37,112 bases of DNA from an uncultured Alphaproteobacteria bacterium (GTDB lineage Bacteria > Pseudomonadota > Alphaproteobacteria > RF32 > CAG-239), in the NCBI GenBank assembly GCA_902464275.1, contig CABQIK010000018.1, positions 1 to 37,112 of the forward strand. Reading direction: 5' to 3'. This document shows positions 7,313 through 16,102 of this stretch, one piece after another. A program made the position numbers and the translations under genes. The notes beneath the pieces were generated by a model that saw only the letters and a list, made by a program, of their open reading frames with translations, did no database searches and was not told the origin of the DNA. The stretch's first letter is position 1; each line of letters begins with the position of its first letter.

Positions 7313-8230
7313 ATGAAAATAAATTTGCTGTCATCAGATGAGTATAATTATCTTAAAAAGTTGTTTTTAGAACAGAGCAATCGCTTTGAAAATGTTGATA
7401 TATACACCAAAACTTTTCCGGACGGCGAGCACTATCGGAAAATTGAAAATGCCGATAAAATTAAAGGCAAACCGGCGGTTTATATTTGCGGAACCATAAA
7501 TGACAACGCTATTTTTGAGGCATATAACGTGGCTTCGGCTTTGGTCAGAGAGCAGTGTTCTTCATTGCATCTGCTGATACCGTATTTCGGCTATTCTACC
7601 ATGGAGCGAGCCGCTAAAGAAGGCGAGGTGGTGACGGCCAAAAATATTGCCGCAATGCTGAGCTCGCTACCTCCGGCTCCGCTTGGTAATTTTGTGTATA
7701 TGTTGGATTTGCACTCATCCGGCATACCGTACTACTTTGAGCATACAATACACCCCGTGCATTTAACTTCATGGCCGGTGATGAAAAAAATGATTTTAAG
7801 CTGCGCTGAAAATCCGGTTTTGGCATCGGCTGATATGGGACGCGCCAAATGGGTTGAAAAGATGGGCAATGAATTAGGTTTAGACACGGCGTATATCATG
7901 AAAAAACGGCTTTCAGGCGAAGAAACCAAAGTATTGGCCTTAAATGCCGATGTTAAAGGTCGGAATGTGGTTATTTTTGATGATTTGGTGCGTTCCGGCT
8001 CCACTCTGATAAAAGCGGCGGAAGCATATAAAGCCGCCGGCGCCAAAGATATTCATACGGTGGCGGTGCATGGTGTTTTTGTAAAAGGAGCGTTGGAAAA
8101 AATGGAGCGAAGCGGGCTGTTTAAGGCCGTAAAATGCACCAACTCACACCCGAATACGCAAAATTTAAGCAGCGATCTTTTAACGGTTTATGATATATCG
8201 GCAGAATTTGTAAAAGAGCTGCTTTTGTAA
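7313..8230 (+). CDS. prs: Divergent ribose-phosphate diphosphokinase
   Basis: The protein has 305 residues, near the usual PRPP synthetase length. It would make PRPP from ribose-5-phosphate and ATP for nucleotide, His and Trp synthesis. Visible landmarks are FPDGE (35-39), VASALVRE (73-80), YFGYSTMERA (91-100, replacing the classical YxRQDR), DLHS (132-135), KKRLSG (197-202) and the PRPP-binding loop DDLVRSGST (223-231). The ATP-binding flexible segment differs from class I enzymes, so allosteric behaviour cannot be assumed. The gene stands alone and ends at a bidirectional terminator shared with the flotillin gene. I am sure of the family, less sure that it is the cell's main PRPP synthetase. 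Confidence 0.85.
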   Translation: MKINLLSSDEYNYLKKLFLEQSNRFENVDIYTKTFPDGEHYRKIENADKIKGKPAVYICGTINDNAIFEAYNVASALVREQCSSLHLLIPYFGYSTMERAAKEGEVVTAKNIAAMLSSLPPAPLGNFVYMLDLHSSGIPYYFEHTIHPVHLTSWPVMKKMILSCAENPVLASADMGRAKWVEKMGNELGLDTAYIMKKRLSGEETKVLALNADVKGRNVVIFDDLVRSGSTLIKAAEAYKAAGAKDIHTVAVHGVFVKGALEKMERSGLFKAVKCTNSHPNTQNLSSDLLTVYDISAEFVKELLL

Positions 8231-8235
8231 ATAAA

Positions 8236-8266
8236 AAAACAACCTCTGAATTTTCAGAGGCTGTTT
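8236..8266. terminator. Bidirectional terminator, prs / flotillin
   Basis: CCTCTGAA (8243-8250) pairs with TTCAGAGG (8253-8260), with A-rich and T-rich flanks on either side. It separates two convergent genes. Confidence 0.75.
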
Positions 8267-8285
8267 TAGTAATAAAGGCTCAAAT

Positions 8286-9713
8286 TTAGTCTTCTTGTTT
8301 TGGCTTTACCTTAGACATAAGCCCTTCCAAGAGCTTTTTGCCTTCATCGGTGGAAGCCAGAGCTTCAAGCATTCCGCCAAGCGCGAATCCGCCGTTCGGA
8401 GAAAGGGCGTCAGACGCTTTGGCAATGCCTTTTTGCACGTCACCGGCACCGGCGATAATCTTAATATCGGCGTTGCCAAGGTTCTTGGCTTGCTCAATAC
8501 CGATGTTCTTGTACGCTTCAAGGTACTGGGTTTTAACCAGATAGTCTTGATAACCGGTATTGGTACCGATTTCGGTTGACAATGCGATTTGCGCGTTAAC
8601 AGACGCCATCTGGCGCTTGTTTTCAGCTTCGGCGTTAGCCTCACCGACTGCCTTAATGGCAAGAGCGTCATTGTCGGCAGCGATCTTTTTACCTTCAGAT
8701 TCGGTGATAGCCTTGGTCTTTTGGGCTTCAGCCGCAATTTGAATTTGCTGCTGAGAAGTTTCCGCCTCAACGATTCTTGCCTTTTTCTGAATTTCGGCAG
8801 CCGCCAATCTGGCGCTTTCCTCAATTTGGGCGTTGCGCACCTTTTCAACCTCAATAACCGCCATTTCCTTTTCTTTGGTAATCTTGGCGGCGTCTTTGAT
8901 ACGCTGAGAAGATTCCTCTTGAGCAAGACCGATTTTAGCGCTGACTTCAGCTTTACGCTGACCGACGCTTTCATTGGCGTCTTGCTGTCTGAGTTCAATA
9001 CTCTGTTTGGCGGAAATTTCAGCCTCTACAGCGGCTTTGTTGTTTTCAGCCACAGCCACGCGAGAGTCTTTTTCAATCTCAGACTTCTTCTTTTTCATGA
9101 TGTTTTCAATCACGCATTCGCCACTGGCATCACGGATGTCCATGAACTCAATGTTTTTGACGGATTCCACACCCCAGCTTTTGAGAGATTCGGCAATCGC
9201 TAGCGTGAACTTTTCACCATATTTGTTACGTTCGCCCATAATCTCACTCAAAACCTCGTTGGCGAGCAATGAGCGGGAAGAACCCTGCAAAATACTGGTG
9301 AGCTGTGATTTCAACTCGTCAAAATTACTGATACGAGATGCCGCTAATTTGTAATTGGAAATGCGGAAGAAGGCTTGAATATCAAGCGCGAACGGCAAAC
9401 GATTCTTATCGTATCCGGGGTAATTATTGAGCCTGATGTCAAATACTGACAAAGGCAGAATGTTTACTGAAACTCCCAAGAATGGCAACCAGGTAGGCCA
9501 TTTGTAGTACGTGTTTCCGGATGAAATGTTTTTTCCATCATAAACATCGGCACCATAAATAAGCGTTTTGTTACCACGGCGCACAGTGTGCACTTCATTG
9601 GTAGGAACAACCCGGCGGAGCGATAAAATTTGCTTTACCAGAACGAGCAGAAAGATGACCAGTACGACGCCTACGCCGCACAAAATCCAATCTAGTACAG
9701 AAAAATACGTCAT
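8286..9713 (-). CDS. Flotillin-like SPFH domain protein
   Basis: The protein has 475 residues. A single N-terminal membrane segment (about 8-30) is followed by an SPFH/band 7 domain (about 35-210), including LPLSVFDIRL and the FRISN stretch. A long Ala/Glu/Lys-rich coiled coil follows (about 215-390), then a Gly-rich tail with GGFALGGMLEAL. This is flotillin architecture: oligomeric scaffolds in membrane microdomains. The partner NfeD, often adjacent to SPFH genes, is absent on both sides. The gene is monocistronic, with 83 nt before anmK upstream. The family is secure; the cellular role is inferred from family only. Confidence 0.85.
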   Translation of the reverse strand: MTYFSVLDWILCGVGVVLVIFLLVLVKQILSLRRVVPTNEVHTVRRGNKTLIYGADVYDGKNISSGNTYYKWPTWLPFLGVSVNILPLSVFDIRLNNYPGYDKNRLPFALDIQAFFRISNYKLAASRISNFDELKSQLTSILQGSSRSLLANEVLSEIMGERNKYGEKFTLAIAESLKSWGVESVKNIEFMDIRDASGECVIENIMKKKKSEIEKDSRVAVAENNKAAVEAEISAKQSIELRQQDANESVGQRKAEVSAKIGLAQEESSQRIKDAAKITKEKEMAVIEVEKVRNAQIEESARLAAAEIQKKARIVEAETSQQQIQIAAEAQKTKAITESEGKKIAADNDALAIKAVGEANAEAENKRQMASVNAQIALSTEIGTNTGYQDYLVKTQYLEAYKNIGIEQAKNLGNADIKIIAGAGDVQKGIAKASDALSPNGGFALGGMLEALASTDEGKKLLEGLMSKVKPKQED

Positions 9714-9796
9714 AAATTAAAAATTTAAAGTGAAACAATAGTATTATAAACTATTTAAGTGCATAGCAAATTACGGCGATTTTGTCAATGTTTAAG

Positions 9797-11062
9797 TTAA
9801 AGCGATGATTGCCAACCTTTGGCGGCAAGGTTTACTTGGTCGGTATAAGCAGCGCGCTTTGTTTGCGGGGCGGCAATCTGTCCGCATAGAATCTGCTTTG
9901 GCGTGCTTAAAAGCTCCGGCAACTCCCAAACTTTATTTTGCAGGCGGTAATATGCCATATCGGCAAACAGCCTTGCTTCCATAAATTGCCCGAAAGCGGA
10001 AAATTTAACGGCAGGCGCGCTTAAACGTTGACGCAGGCGGGCAAATTGTTGGCGATGTTCGGGCAAAACATAGCTGTTGCCGCTTAAAATATCAGTGAAA
10101 GATTGCAGAACTAACGGGTTTTTCCAGCCGCCGCCGAATAACATAATTTGCGGCGGAAGCGGAATGTTATCAGGTGTTAAGGTCAGCGCGTGGGCGGCGA
10201 TATAAGCGGCGAAATATTCAAGCGTGCGCACGGCATTATTAAAAGATAAGTCGTTTAGCAGGGTAAAAACCTGTTCTTTATGATAATAGGCGGGGTCGCC
10301 TGATTTGGGCAGAGCAAGCTCATAATAGGGGCGGCAAAGCTCAAACAATTTTTGCAAGTGCGGCTCTGAGATAACGCCGGATTTTCCGTATTTGCCGTTG
10401 TAATCGCACGAATCGGCGGTATGGGAGCGGACAAAGTTGTCGGTATATTCGTTAAAAGGACCGGCATCAGTGCTGATTAAGGCTTTGCCGTTATTTACAA
10501 CCGCAAAATTAGAGGTGTTGCCGCCGTTAAAATAAATGCCGTCGCCTTCTGTGAGGGCGATATGCGCGTTATGCGGGGCGACTAGAGGAGCACCCTCGTA
10601 ACCTGCCATCAGTGGGGCGGAGCGGAAGTCAGACACAACTTTAATGCCGGTTAAATCGGCAAGCATTTGACCGGAGCCGGCTTGTAAAGTGTAAGGAAGA
10701 GTGTGCTCGGCTTTGGCTTTGGAAGGCGGGTTATGGCCTAAGGTTTTGCCATGGAAACCGATGGCGTCAATTTGCGCTTTATCTAAATGATGTTGCTTAC
10801 ACATTTGGTTTACAGCATCAGCCAGCAAGCGGATATATTCTTCATGCCACTCTTGAAATTCCGGCAATGCCAAGATTTCAGATTTATTGCGGTTAAAAAC
10901 CAATCGGCGTAGATTTTCGGTCTGCTGCTGCATTTGTTGGTTGTATGGCGCGCTAAACGAGCATATATCGCGCATTTCAGAGCCGGAAAATTCGGTTAAT
11001 ACCATGTCCATGGCGTCCATAGAGTTGCCGGTCATAATGCCGATAATGCGATAAGTTGACAT
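9797..11062 (-). CDS. anmK: Anhydro-N-acetylmuramic acid kinase
   Basis: The protein has 421 residues, somewhat longer than the roughly 370 of E. coli AnmK. The enzyme phosphorylates and opens 1,6-anhydro-MurNAc released during peptidoglycan turnover. The N-terminal GIMTGNSMDAMD (8-19) is the ATP-binding motif of the family. VVSDFRSAPLMAGYEGAPLV, FNGGNTSNFAV and the C-terminal LFGGGWKNP are the other conserved blocks of the actin-like kinase fold. A family GTSLDGVD-to-GNSMDAMD change is visible but keeps the key Asp. It reads alone on the minus strand. A cell-wall recycling role fits the nearby mre/mrd elongasome genes and lpoB. Confidence 0.9.
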   Translation of the reverse strand: MSTYRIIGIMTGNSMDAMDMVLTEFSGSEMRDICSFSAPYNQQMQQQTENLRRLVFNRNKSEILALPEFQEWHEEYIRLLADAVNQMCKQHHLDKAQIDAIGFHGKTLGHNPPSKAKAEHTLPYTLQAGSGQMLADLTGIKVVSDFRSAPLMAGYEGAPLVAPHNAHIALTEGDGIYFNGGNTSNFAVVNNGKALISTDAGPFNEYTDNFVRSHTADSCDYNGKYGKSGVISEPHLQKLFELCRPYYELALPKSGDPAYYHKEQVFTLLNDLSFNNAVRTLEYFAAYIAAHALTLTPDNIPLPPQIMLFGGGWKNPLVLQSFTDILSGNSYVLPEHRQQFARLRQRLSAPAVKFSAFGQFMEARLFADMAYYRLQNKVWELPELLSTPKQILCGQIAAPQTKRAAYTDQVNLAAKGWQSSL

Positions 11063-11226
11063 AATTTTATCCTTTAAGATTAATGCTGAAAGCTAATATA
11101 TTACATAAACCCTAAAATTTGATAAATGCAATTTGACAAAAATAATACTTGCAAAGCGCAAAAGGTTGTGTTAGGGTACAACTGTTTTAAGGATAATTAT
11201 GTTTAATTTTTAAAAAATAATGGAGT

Positions 11227-11586
11227 ATGAAAAATCAAGAAAAAAGACCAGTTGTGTTGAAAAGCACCCTGGATCATGTGAAAGATTTCGGTGCGTTGCT
11301 CGGCAAGGAAGTGGGACTGTCTTCAAGAGCCAAGGATGAAGTTGCACTGCAAATGTTGTTGCAACTTTATAGGTACGCCGCTGTTGCAGAAGTGCAGTTA
11401 CGCGAGTATCACTTTTGGCATGATTGCCATATCGCAAGATTGCTGAAAGATGAGATGGAAGAGGTGCTCAGCAAGCTTTCGGAATGTGAGAATATCACAC
11501 CTGAAGTAAAGAAAGGAGCTGAGTTCATATATAGTTGTTTAACAGAGTTAGGCAATAATTCTGTAATCTTTGACGGAGCCGATTGA
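11227..11586 (+). CDS. Orphan small protein of unknown function
   Basis: This 119-residue protein is predicted mostly alpha-helical with no signal peptide or membrane segment. It has one His-rich patch (YHFWHDCH near residue 61). I recognise no family. The start ATG at 11227 has only GGAG one nucleotide upstream, so initiation may be unusual or the start misplaced. A possible promoter, TTGCAA-N17-TAGGGT, lies at 11149-11177, and a micro-ORF (MFNF) with a better AAGGA site precedes the gene at 11199. Codon use (more CTG, AAG and GTG) differs from neighbouring genes. A hairpin (GGAGCC 11575-11580 with GGCTCC 11611-11616) spans its stop codon. The ORF length and a following terminator support a real gene. 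Confidence 0.6.
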   Translation: MKNQEKRPVVLKSTLDHVKDFGALLGKEVGLSSRAKDEVALQMLLQLYRYAAVAEVQLREYHFWHDCHIARLLKDEMEEVLSKLSECENITPEVKKGAEFIYSCLTELGNNSVIFDGAD

Positions 11587-11641
11587 TGACTTTGGACCAT
11601 AGATTATAATGGCTCCGCACTAACCCATAAGTAATAACACC

Positions 11642-11677
11642 AAATAGCGTACGTTGTGAAATGTGCGCTATTTTTTT
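11642..11677 (+). terminator. Terminator after the orphan gene
   Basis: AAATAGCG (11642-11649) pairs with CGCTATTT (11666-11673), followed by a T-run. Confidence 0.8.
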
Positions 11678-11826
11678 GTGCCTGAATGTTTGCTCAGAGT
11701 TTTAATGCGGCGATGAAATAAAAACTTGTTGATGATATGCGTTTTTTGATAAAAAAAGATTGCATATAGGCAGATAAAGTAATAAAAAATTATCAAAGCA
11801 ATAAGATATATGCGGAGAATTTTTAA

Positions 11827-12867
11827 ATGTTTGCAAAATTAATGGGAATGCTTTCTGCCGATATGGCGATTGATTTGGGTACTGCTAACACCTTGGTTTA
11901 TGTGCGTGGGCGCGGTATTGTTTTAAATGAACCTTCCGTGGTGGCGATTGAGGAATTTCGCGGTAAAAAGCAGGTTTTGGCAGTCGGTAACGAGGCTAAA
12001 CAAATGCTTGGGCGCACGCCGGGGAATATTCATGCCATCCGCCCGCTGAAAGACGGCGTGATTGCTGATTTTGAAATTGCGGAAGAGATGATTAAATATT
12101 TTATCCGTAAAGTTCATAATCGCCGCACTTTTGCGACTCCGATGATTATTATTTGCGTTCCGTCCGGTTCAACCGCGGTTGAGCGCAGAGCCATTCAGGA
12201 ATCGGCTGAAGCCGCAGGCGCGCGCAAAGTTTGGTTGATTGAAGAACCGATGGCGGCCGCTATCGGCGCCGGTTTGCCGGTTACGGAACCTACCGGTTCC
12301 ATGGTTGTTGACATTGGCGGCGGTACCACTGAAGTTGCCGTTTTGTCGTTGGGCGGTATTGTTTATGCCCGTTCAGTCAGAGTCGGCGGTGATAAAATGG
12401 ACAGCGCCATTATCTCATACATTCGCCGCAATATGAATTTGTTGGTTGGCGAAAGCAGCGCCGAGCGTCTGAAAAAAGAAATCGGCAGCGCGTGTCCTCC
12501 GGCTAAAGGCGAAGGCCGCACCATGGAAATTAAAGGGCGCGATTTAATGAACGGCGTTCCGAAGGAAATTGAAGTCAGCGAGCGTCAGATTGCCGAGGCT
12601 TTGTCGGAGCCGGTTGCCGCTATTGTTGAGGCGGTTAAGGTCGCGCTTGAAAATACCGCGCCGGAGTTGGCGGCTGATATTGTTGACAAAGGCATTGTGA
12701 TGACCGGCGGCGGAGCTTTGCTCACCAGTTTGGATCAGGTTTTGCGCAATGCTACCGGTTTGCCGGTTTCAGTTGCTGAAGAACCGCTCGCCTGCGTGGC
12801 TAAAGGTACCGGTAACGCCTTAGATAATATTGATAAGTTAAAGAGCGTATTGTCTACTATGTATTAA
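11827..12867 (+). CDS. mreB: Rod shape-determining protein MreB
   Basis: The protein has 346 residues, normal for MreB, the bacterial actin that forms membrane-associated filaments and organises lateral wall synthesis. The N-terminal hydrophobic MFAKLMGML segment is a likely membrane-binding helix. Phosphate-1 (AIDLGTANTLVYV), phosphate-2 (VVDIGGGTTEVAVL) and adenosine (VMTGGGALL) motifs of the actin fold are intact. GGAGA precedes the ATG. It is the first gene of the five-gene elongasome operon, with mreC starting 27 nt after its stop. The preceding 240-nt intergenic region holds a terminator and presumably the operon promoter. The organism is therefore expected to be rod-shaped. Confidence 0.98.
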   Translation: MFAKLMGMLSADMAIDLGTANTLVYVRGRGIVLNEPSVVAIEEFRGKKQVLAVGNEAKQMLGRTPGNIHAIRPLKDGVIADFEIAEEMIKYFIRKVHNRRTFATPMIIICVPSGSTAVERRAIQESAEAAGARKVWLIEEPMAAAIGAGLPVTEPTGSMVVDIGGGTTEVAVLSLGGIVYARSVRVGGDKMDSAIISYIRRNMNLLVGESSAERLKKEIGSACPPAKGEGRTMEIKGRDLMNGVPKEIEVSERQIAEALSEPVAAIVEAVKVALENTAPELAADIVDKGIVMTGGGALLTSLDQVLRNATGLPVSVAEEPLACVAKGTGNALDNIDKLKSVLSTMY

Positions 12868-12894
12868 TACGCCGTGACGTAAGGTTTTTAAAGT

Positions 12895-13758
12895 ATGAAA
12901 CGTCGTCGTGTGTTATTTATACGGCTCAGCCAATTCCGCATTTTTGTTAGAAAATTGCTGGTTGCGGCGTTGTTTGTATCCGCTTTGGTGTTTATGATGT
13001 TGAGCAAAGCGGATACTCTTATTTTAAATAAAATCAGCAACTCGTTGGCGCGGGCGTTCAGTCCGGTTATTCAGGTAATGCAGCTGCCGGCTGAAGCGGT
13101 GTATGCAATTTATGATAAAATCAGAGATATAAGTTTGGTTTATTCGGAAAACAAGCAGCTGAAAGCCGAAAATACGGAATTGTTAATGCTTAAAAACCAA
13201 GTGCGGACGCTTAAAGCCGAAAACAAACTTTTGGGGCAGATGCTTAATTATGCGCCGCCGCCGGAAGCAACTTATATAACGGCTAAAATTGTGGCGGAAG
13301 AAGGCGACGGGTTTTCACATTCGTTGATTGCGTACAGCGAAAACACCTCGCAGGTCAGAAAAGGTCAGGTGGTTTTAGGGGCTCAAAGTGTGGTCGGCAG
13401 AGTTGAAAGCGTGAGCGGAAGCTATATCAGAGTGCTTTTGTTTACCGATATTAACTCTAAAGTTCCGGTAATTTCAGAACGTAACCGAATCCGCGGAATT
13501 TTATCCGGCGACAATACTACCGTGCCTAAGCTGTTGTTTACGGCAACGGGGGCGGATATTAAAGAAGGCGATATGATTGTTACTTCAGGCGTGGCCGGCG
13601 TTTTTCCGACCGGTTTGCCGATAGGGGTGGTCAGTAAAATTACCAAAGACGCGATTGCGGTTGAAACCATCAGCGATATTGAGCGTTTGGAATATGTTAA
13701 AATTGTGGATTACGGTGTTTATGACGGTATGCTGAAACTTAATCAGGACGGTGAATAA
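12895..13758 (+). CDS. mreC: Rod shape-determining protein MreC
   Basis: The protein has 287 residues. It has a short basic N-terminus, one membrane helix (about 17-36), a coiled-coil (about 75-115, KQLKAENTELLMLKNQVRTL region) and the periplasmic MreC beta domain. That domain includes QVVLGAQSVVGRVESV, DINSKVPVISER and TSGVAGVFPTGLPIGVV. MreC activates PBP2-RodA and links them to MreB. It starts 27 nt after mreB and ends next to mreD. The C-terminal Pro-rich extension found in some relatives is missing. Confidence 0.95.
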   Translation: MKRRRVLFIRLSQFRIFVRKLLVAALFVSALVFMMLSKADTLILNKISNSLARAFSPVIQVMQLPAEAVYAIYDKIRDISLVYSENKQLKAENTELLMLKNQVRTLKAENKLLGQMLNYAPPPEATYITAKIVAEEGDGFSHSLIAYSENTSQVRKGQVVLGAQSVVGRVESVSGSYIRVLLFTDINSKVPVISERNRIRGILSGDNTTVPKLLFTATGADIKEGDMIVTSGVAGVFPTGLPIGVVSKITKDAIAVETISDIERLEYVKIVDYGVYDGMLKLNQDGE

Positions 13759-13759
13759 A

Positions 13760-14296
13760 ATGGAAGACTCTTTAGCTGAAATTTTGGAAAACCGTTTCAA
13801 AAAGCTGTTGCCGTTTTTATGCTCGGTAATTTTGCTGCTGATTGCCTATGTGCCGATACATCTTCCGCTTTCGCAATATTTGCGTCCTGATGTGGGTATG
13901 ATTTGCGTTTATTTTTGGGCGCTTTATCGGCAAGATTTGTTCGGAGCCGTTTCAGCTTTTGCATTGGGATTTATTGCCGACAGTTTGAGCGCGGTTCCGG
14001 TCGGAATCGGGATTTTTGCATTTTTGACGGTGTTTGCGTTGGCAAGCACTTTCGGCAGCTATGTTAACAGCAAGCCGTTTGCTTTGAGCTGGGGCGGGTT
14101 TGCCATAATTTCATTGTTGGCTTTTGTGGTAAAATGGCTGTTGCTTTCGGTTTTTTACAGCAAATTTTTAGCCTTTGGCGGCGTGTTTACCGCTTATTTG
14201 GCAACGGTGTTTTTATATCCGCTGATTGCGCGCTTAAATATCTATATTCAGAATCGCTTTTTGGCTAACGAAGAGGTGATTTATGAACAGGGATAA
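13760..14296 (+). CDS. mreD: Rod shape-determining protein MreD
   Basis: This 178-residue very hydrophobic protein has about five membrane helices. It fits MreD, the integral-membrane member of the elongasome. It is the least conserved Mre protein, and the call leans on operon position between mreC and mrdA. Motifs such as LRPDVGMICVYFWAL near residue 40 and GFIADSLSAVPVG near 75 agree with the family pattern (P...G and G...D). I chose ATG 13760, one base after the mreC stop and behind AGGACGG. A GTG at 13751 would overlap mreC. Its 3' end overlaps mrdA by 14 nt, implying translational coupling. Confidence 0.9.
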   Translation: MEDSLAEILENRFKKLLPFLCSVILLLIAYVPIHLPLSQYLRPDVGMICVYFWALYRQDLFGAVSAFALGFIADSLSAVPVGIGIFAFLTVFALASTFGSYVNSKPFALSWGGFAIISLLAFVVKWLLLSVFYSKFLAFGGVFTAYLATVFLYPLIARLNIYIQNRFLANEEVIYEQG

Positions 14297-16091
14297 CGAT
14301 AAAGGCAAAGTTTTGTTGCAGCGAACTATGTTGGTGGCCGCGGTGTTTTTTGTTTTGCTGATGGCGCTTATCGGCAGACTCTATTATTTGCAGGTTTATC
14401 AGGGTGAAAAATATAAAATGTTGGCGGATGAAAACCGTATTTCAACGCGGGTGATTGTTCCGCCGCGCGGCTCGGTTTATGACCGCAACGGCGTGGTTTT
14501 GGCCACCAATGAACAAAACTTTCAGGCGCTGATTATTGCCGAGCAAACTCCTGATTTGGATAAAACTTTAAACGGTTTTAAAAAAATTATTCCGCTGACA
14601 GAAGATGAAGAAGCTAAAATCAGAAATAAAATTTATTACAGTCGCAAGTTTGTGCCGATAAAACTGAAGGATAATCTGACTTGGGATGAAGTTTCGGCTT
14701 TGCAGCTTAATGCGCCGGAGCTGGCCGGTATTTTTATCAGCGAGGGGCTTAACCGCACGTATCCGTTGAGCAAATATACCGCGCATTTTTTGGGCTATGT
14801 CGGCGCGGTTTCAGAAAATGATGTAAAAAATGATCCTCTGTTGATGGTTCCGGGTTTTAAAATCGGAAAAGCCGGTTTGGAAAAAAAGTTTGAAGATAAG
14901 TTGCGCGGCAAAGGCGGTAATATTAAGCTTGAAGTTAACGCGTACGGGCGTATCATGAAAGAAATTGAGCGTCAGAGCGGTACTGAGGGCGAAGGTTTGC
15001 GCTTGACCATAGACAGCCGTTTGCAAAAGTTTGCGCAAGATGCGTTTGGTGATAACAGCGGGGCGGCGGTGGTGCTTGATGTGCACAGCGGCGAAATTTT
15101 GGCGTTTGTTTCGGTGCCGTCGTTTGACCCTAACTTGTTTACAACCGGAATTTCACACAAAGATTGGCTTGATTTGCTCAATAATGAGCGTAATCCGCTG
15201 ACTAACAAAGCGGTGGCCGGACAATATTCGCCGGGTTCAACCTTTAAAGTGGTGGTGGCGTTAGCGGCGCTTGAAGCCGGTGTGATAGATGAAAATACTA
15301 CGTTTGACTGTACCGGAGCGATGAAGCTCGGCAATCATCAATTTCACTGTTGGAAGCATTACGGACACGGCAGATTGAATGTGGTGGGAGCGCTTAAAAA
15401 TTCGTGCGATATTTTCTTTTATGAAGTGGCGTTGCAACTCGGTATGGAAAAAATTGCCGCGATGGCGCGCAAGCTCGGTATGGGCGCGCCGACCGGGGTT
15501 ACTCTTGACAACGAACGCGGCGGCTTAATTCCTGACGCGGCATGGAAAATGGCGCGGTTCGGTGAAAAATGGCAACAAGGCGAAAGCGTGATTGCCGGTA
15601 TTGGGCAGGGATATGTTTTGGCAACGCCGATACAGTTGGCAACAATGCTTGCGCGCGTGGTAAACGGCGGGTATGCGGTCAGTCCGACATTTGTGCCGCT
15701 CAGTTTGCAAGACAAAGGTAAAATTAAAAAATTGGCGGTGTCGCGTAAAAATATTGAGATTGTTAAGCGCGGTATGTTTGAAGTGGTAAATGGTGAACGC
15801 GGTACGGCCGGCGGGGCGCGCTTTGATATTAACGGTATGAAAATGGGCGGCAAAACCGGAACAACTCAGGTGCGCCGTATCAGTATGCAGGAACGGCAAA
15901 ACGGTATTATTAAAGATGAAGATTTGCCGTGGCGGCTGCGTAATCATGCCTTGTTTGTGGGCTATGCTCCGCACGACAAGCCTAAATACGCGGTGGCGGT
16001 GGTGGTTGAACACGGTTCTTCCGGCTCCGGTGTGGCGGCGCCGATTGCTTCTAAAATTTTGCAAAAAGCAATTAAACTCAATATAGAATAA
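14283..16091 (+). CDS. mrdA: Penicillin-binding protein 2 (elongation transpeptidase)
   Basis: The protein has 602 residues, with an N-terminal membrane anchor (about 12-36), a pedestal/dimerisation domain (VPPRGSVYDRNG at 59-70) and a transpeptidase domain. The catalytic motif is STFK, Ser319-Lys322, within SPGSTFK. The second motif is SCD at 374-376, as in other PBP2s, and the third is KTG at 524-526. It cross-links peptidoglycan during elongation and pairs with the RodA glycosyltransferase encoded 11 nt downstream. It overlaps mreD by 14 nt. All class B PBP motifs are intact, so it should be beta-lactam sensitive. Confidence 0.97.
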   Translation: MNRDNDKGKVLLQRTMLVAAVFFVLLMALIGRLYYLQVYQGEKYKMLADENRISTRVIVPPRGSVYDRNGVVLATNEQNFQALIIAEQTPDLDKTLNGFKKIIPLTEDEEAKIRNKIYYSRKFVPIKLKDNLTWDEVSALQLNAPELAGIFISEGLNRTYPLSKYTAHFLGYVGAVSENDVKNDPLLMVPGFKIGKAGLEKKFEDKLRGKGGNIKLEVNAYGRIMKEIERQSGTEGEGLRLTIDSRLQKFAQDAFGDNSGAAVVLDVHSGEILAFVSVPSFDPNLFTTGISHKDWLDLLNNERNPLTNKAVAGQYSPGSTFKVVVALAALEAGVIDENTTFDCTGAMKLGNHQFHCWKHYGHGRLNVVGALKNSCDIFFYEVALQLGMEKIAAMARKLGMGAPTGVTLDNERGGLIPDAAWKMARFGEKWQQGESVIAGIGQGYVLATPIQLATMLARVVNGGYAVSPTFVPLSLQDKGKIKKLAVSRKNIEIVKRGMFEVVNGERGTAGGARFDINGMKMGGKTGTTQVRRISMQERQNGIIKDEDLPWRLRNHALFVGYAPHDKPKYAVAVVVEHGSSGSGVAAPIASKILQKAIKLNIE

Positions 16092-16102
16092 GGGCGGGCA
16101 TA

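Noticed and set aside
8306..9203. Long alternative frames on both strands inside the flotillin gene
   Set aside because: They arise from the Ala/Lys/Glu-rich coiled coil composition; the SPFH frame has the domain, membrane helix and start.
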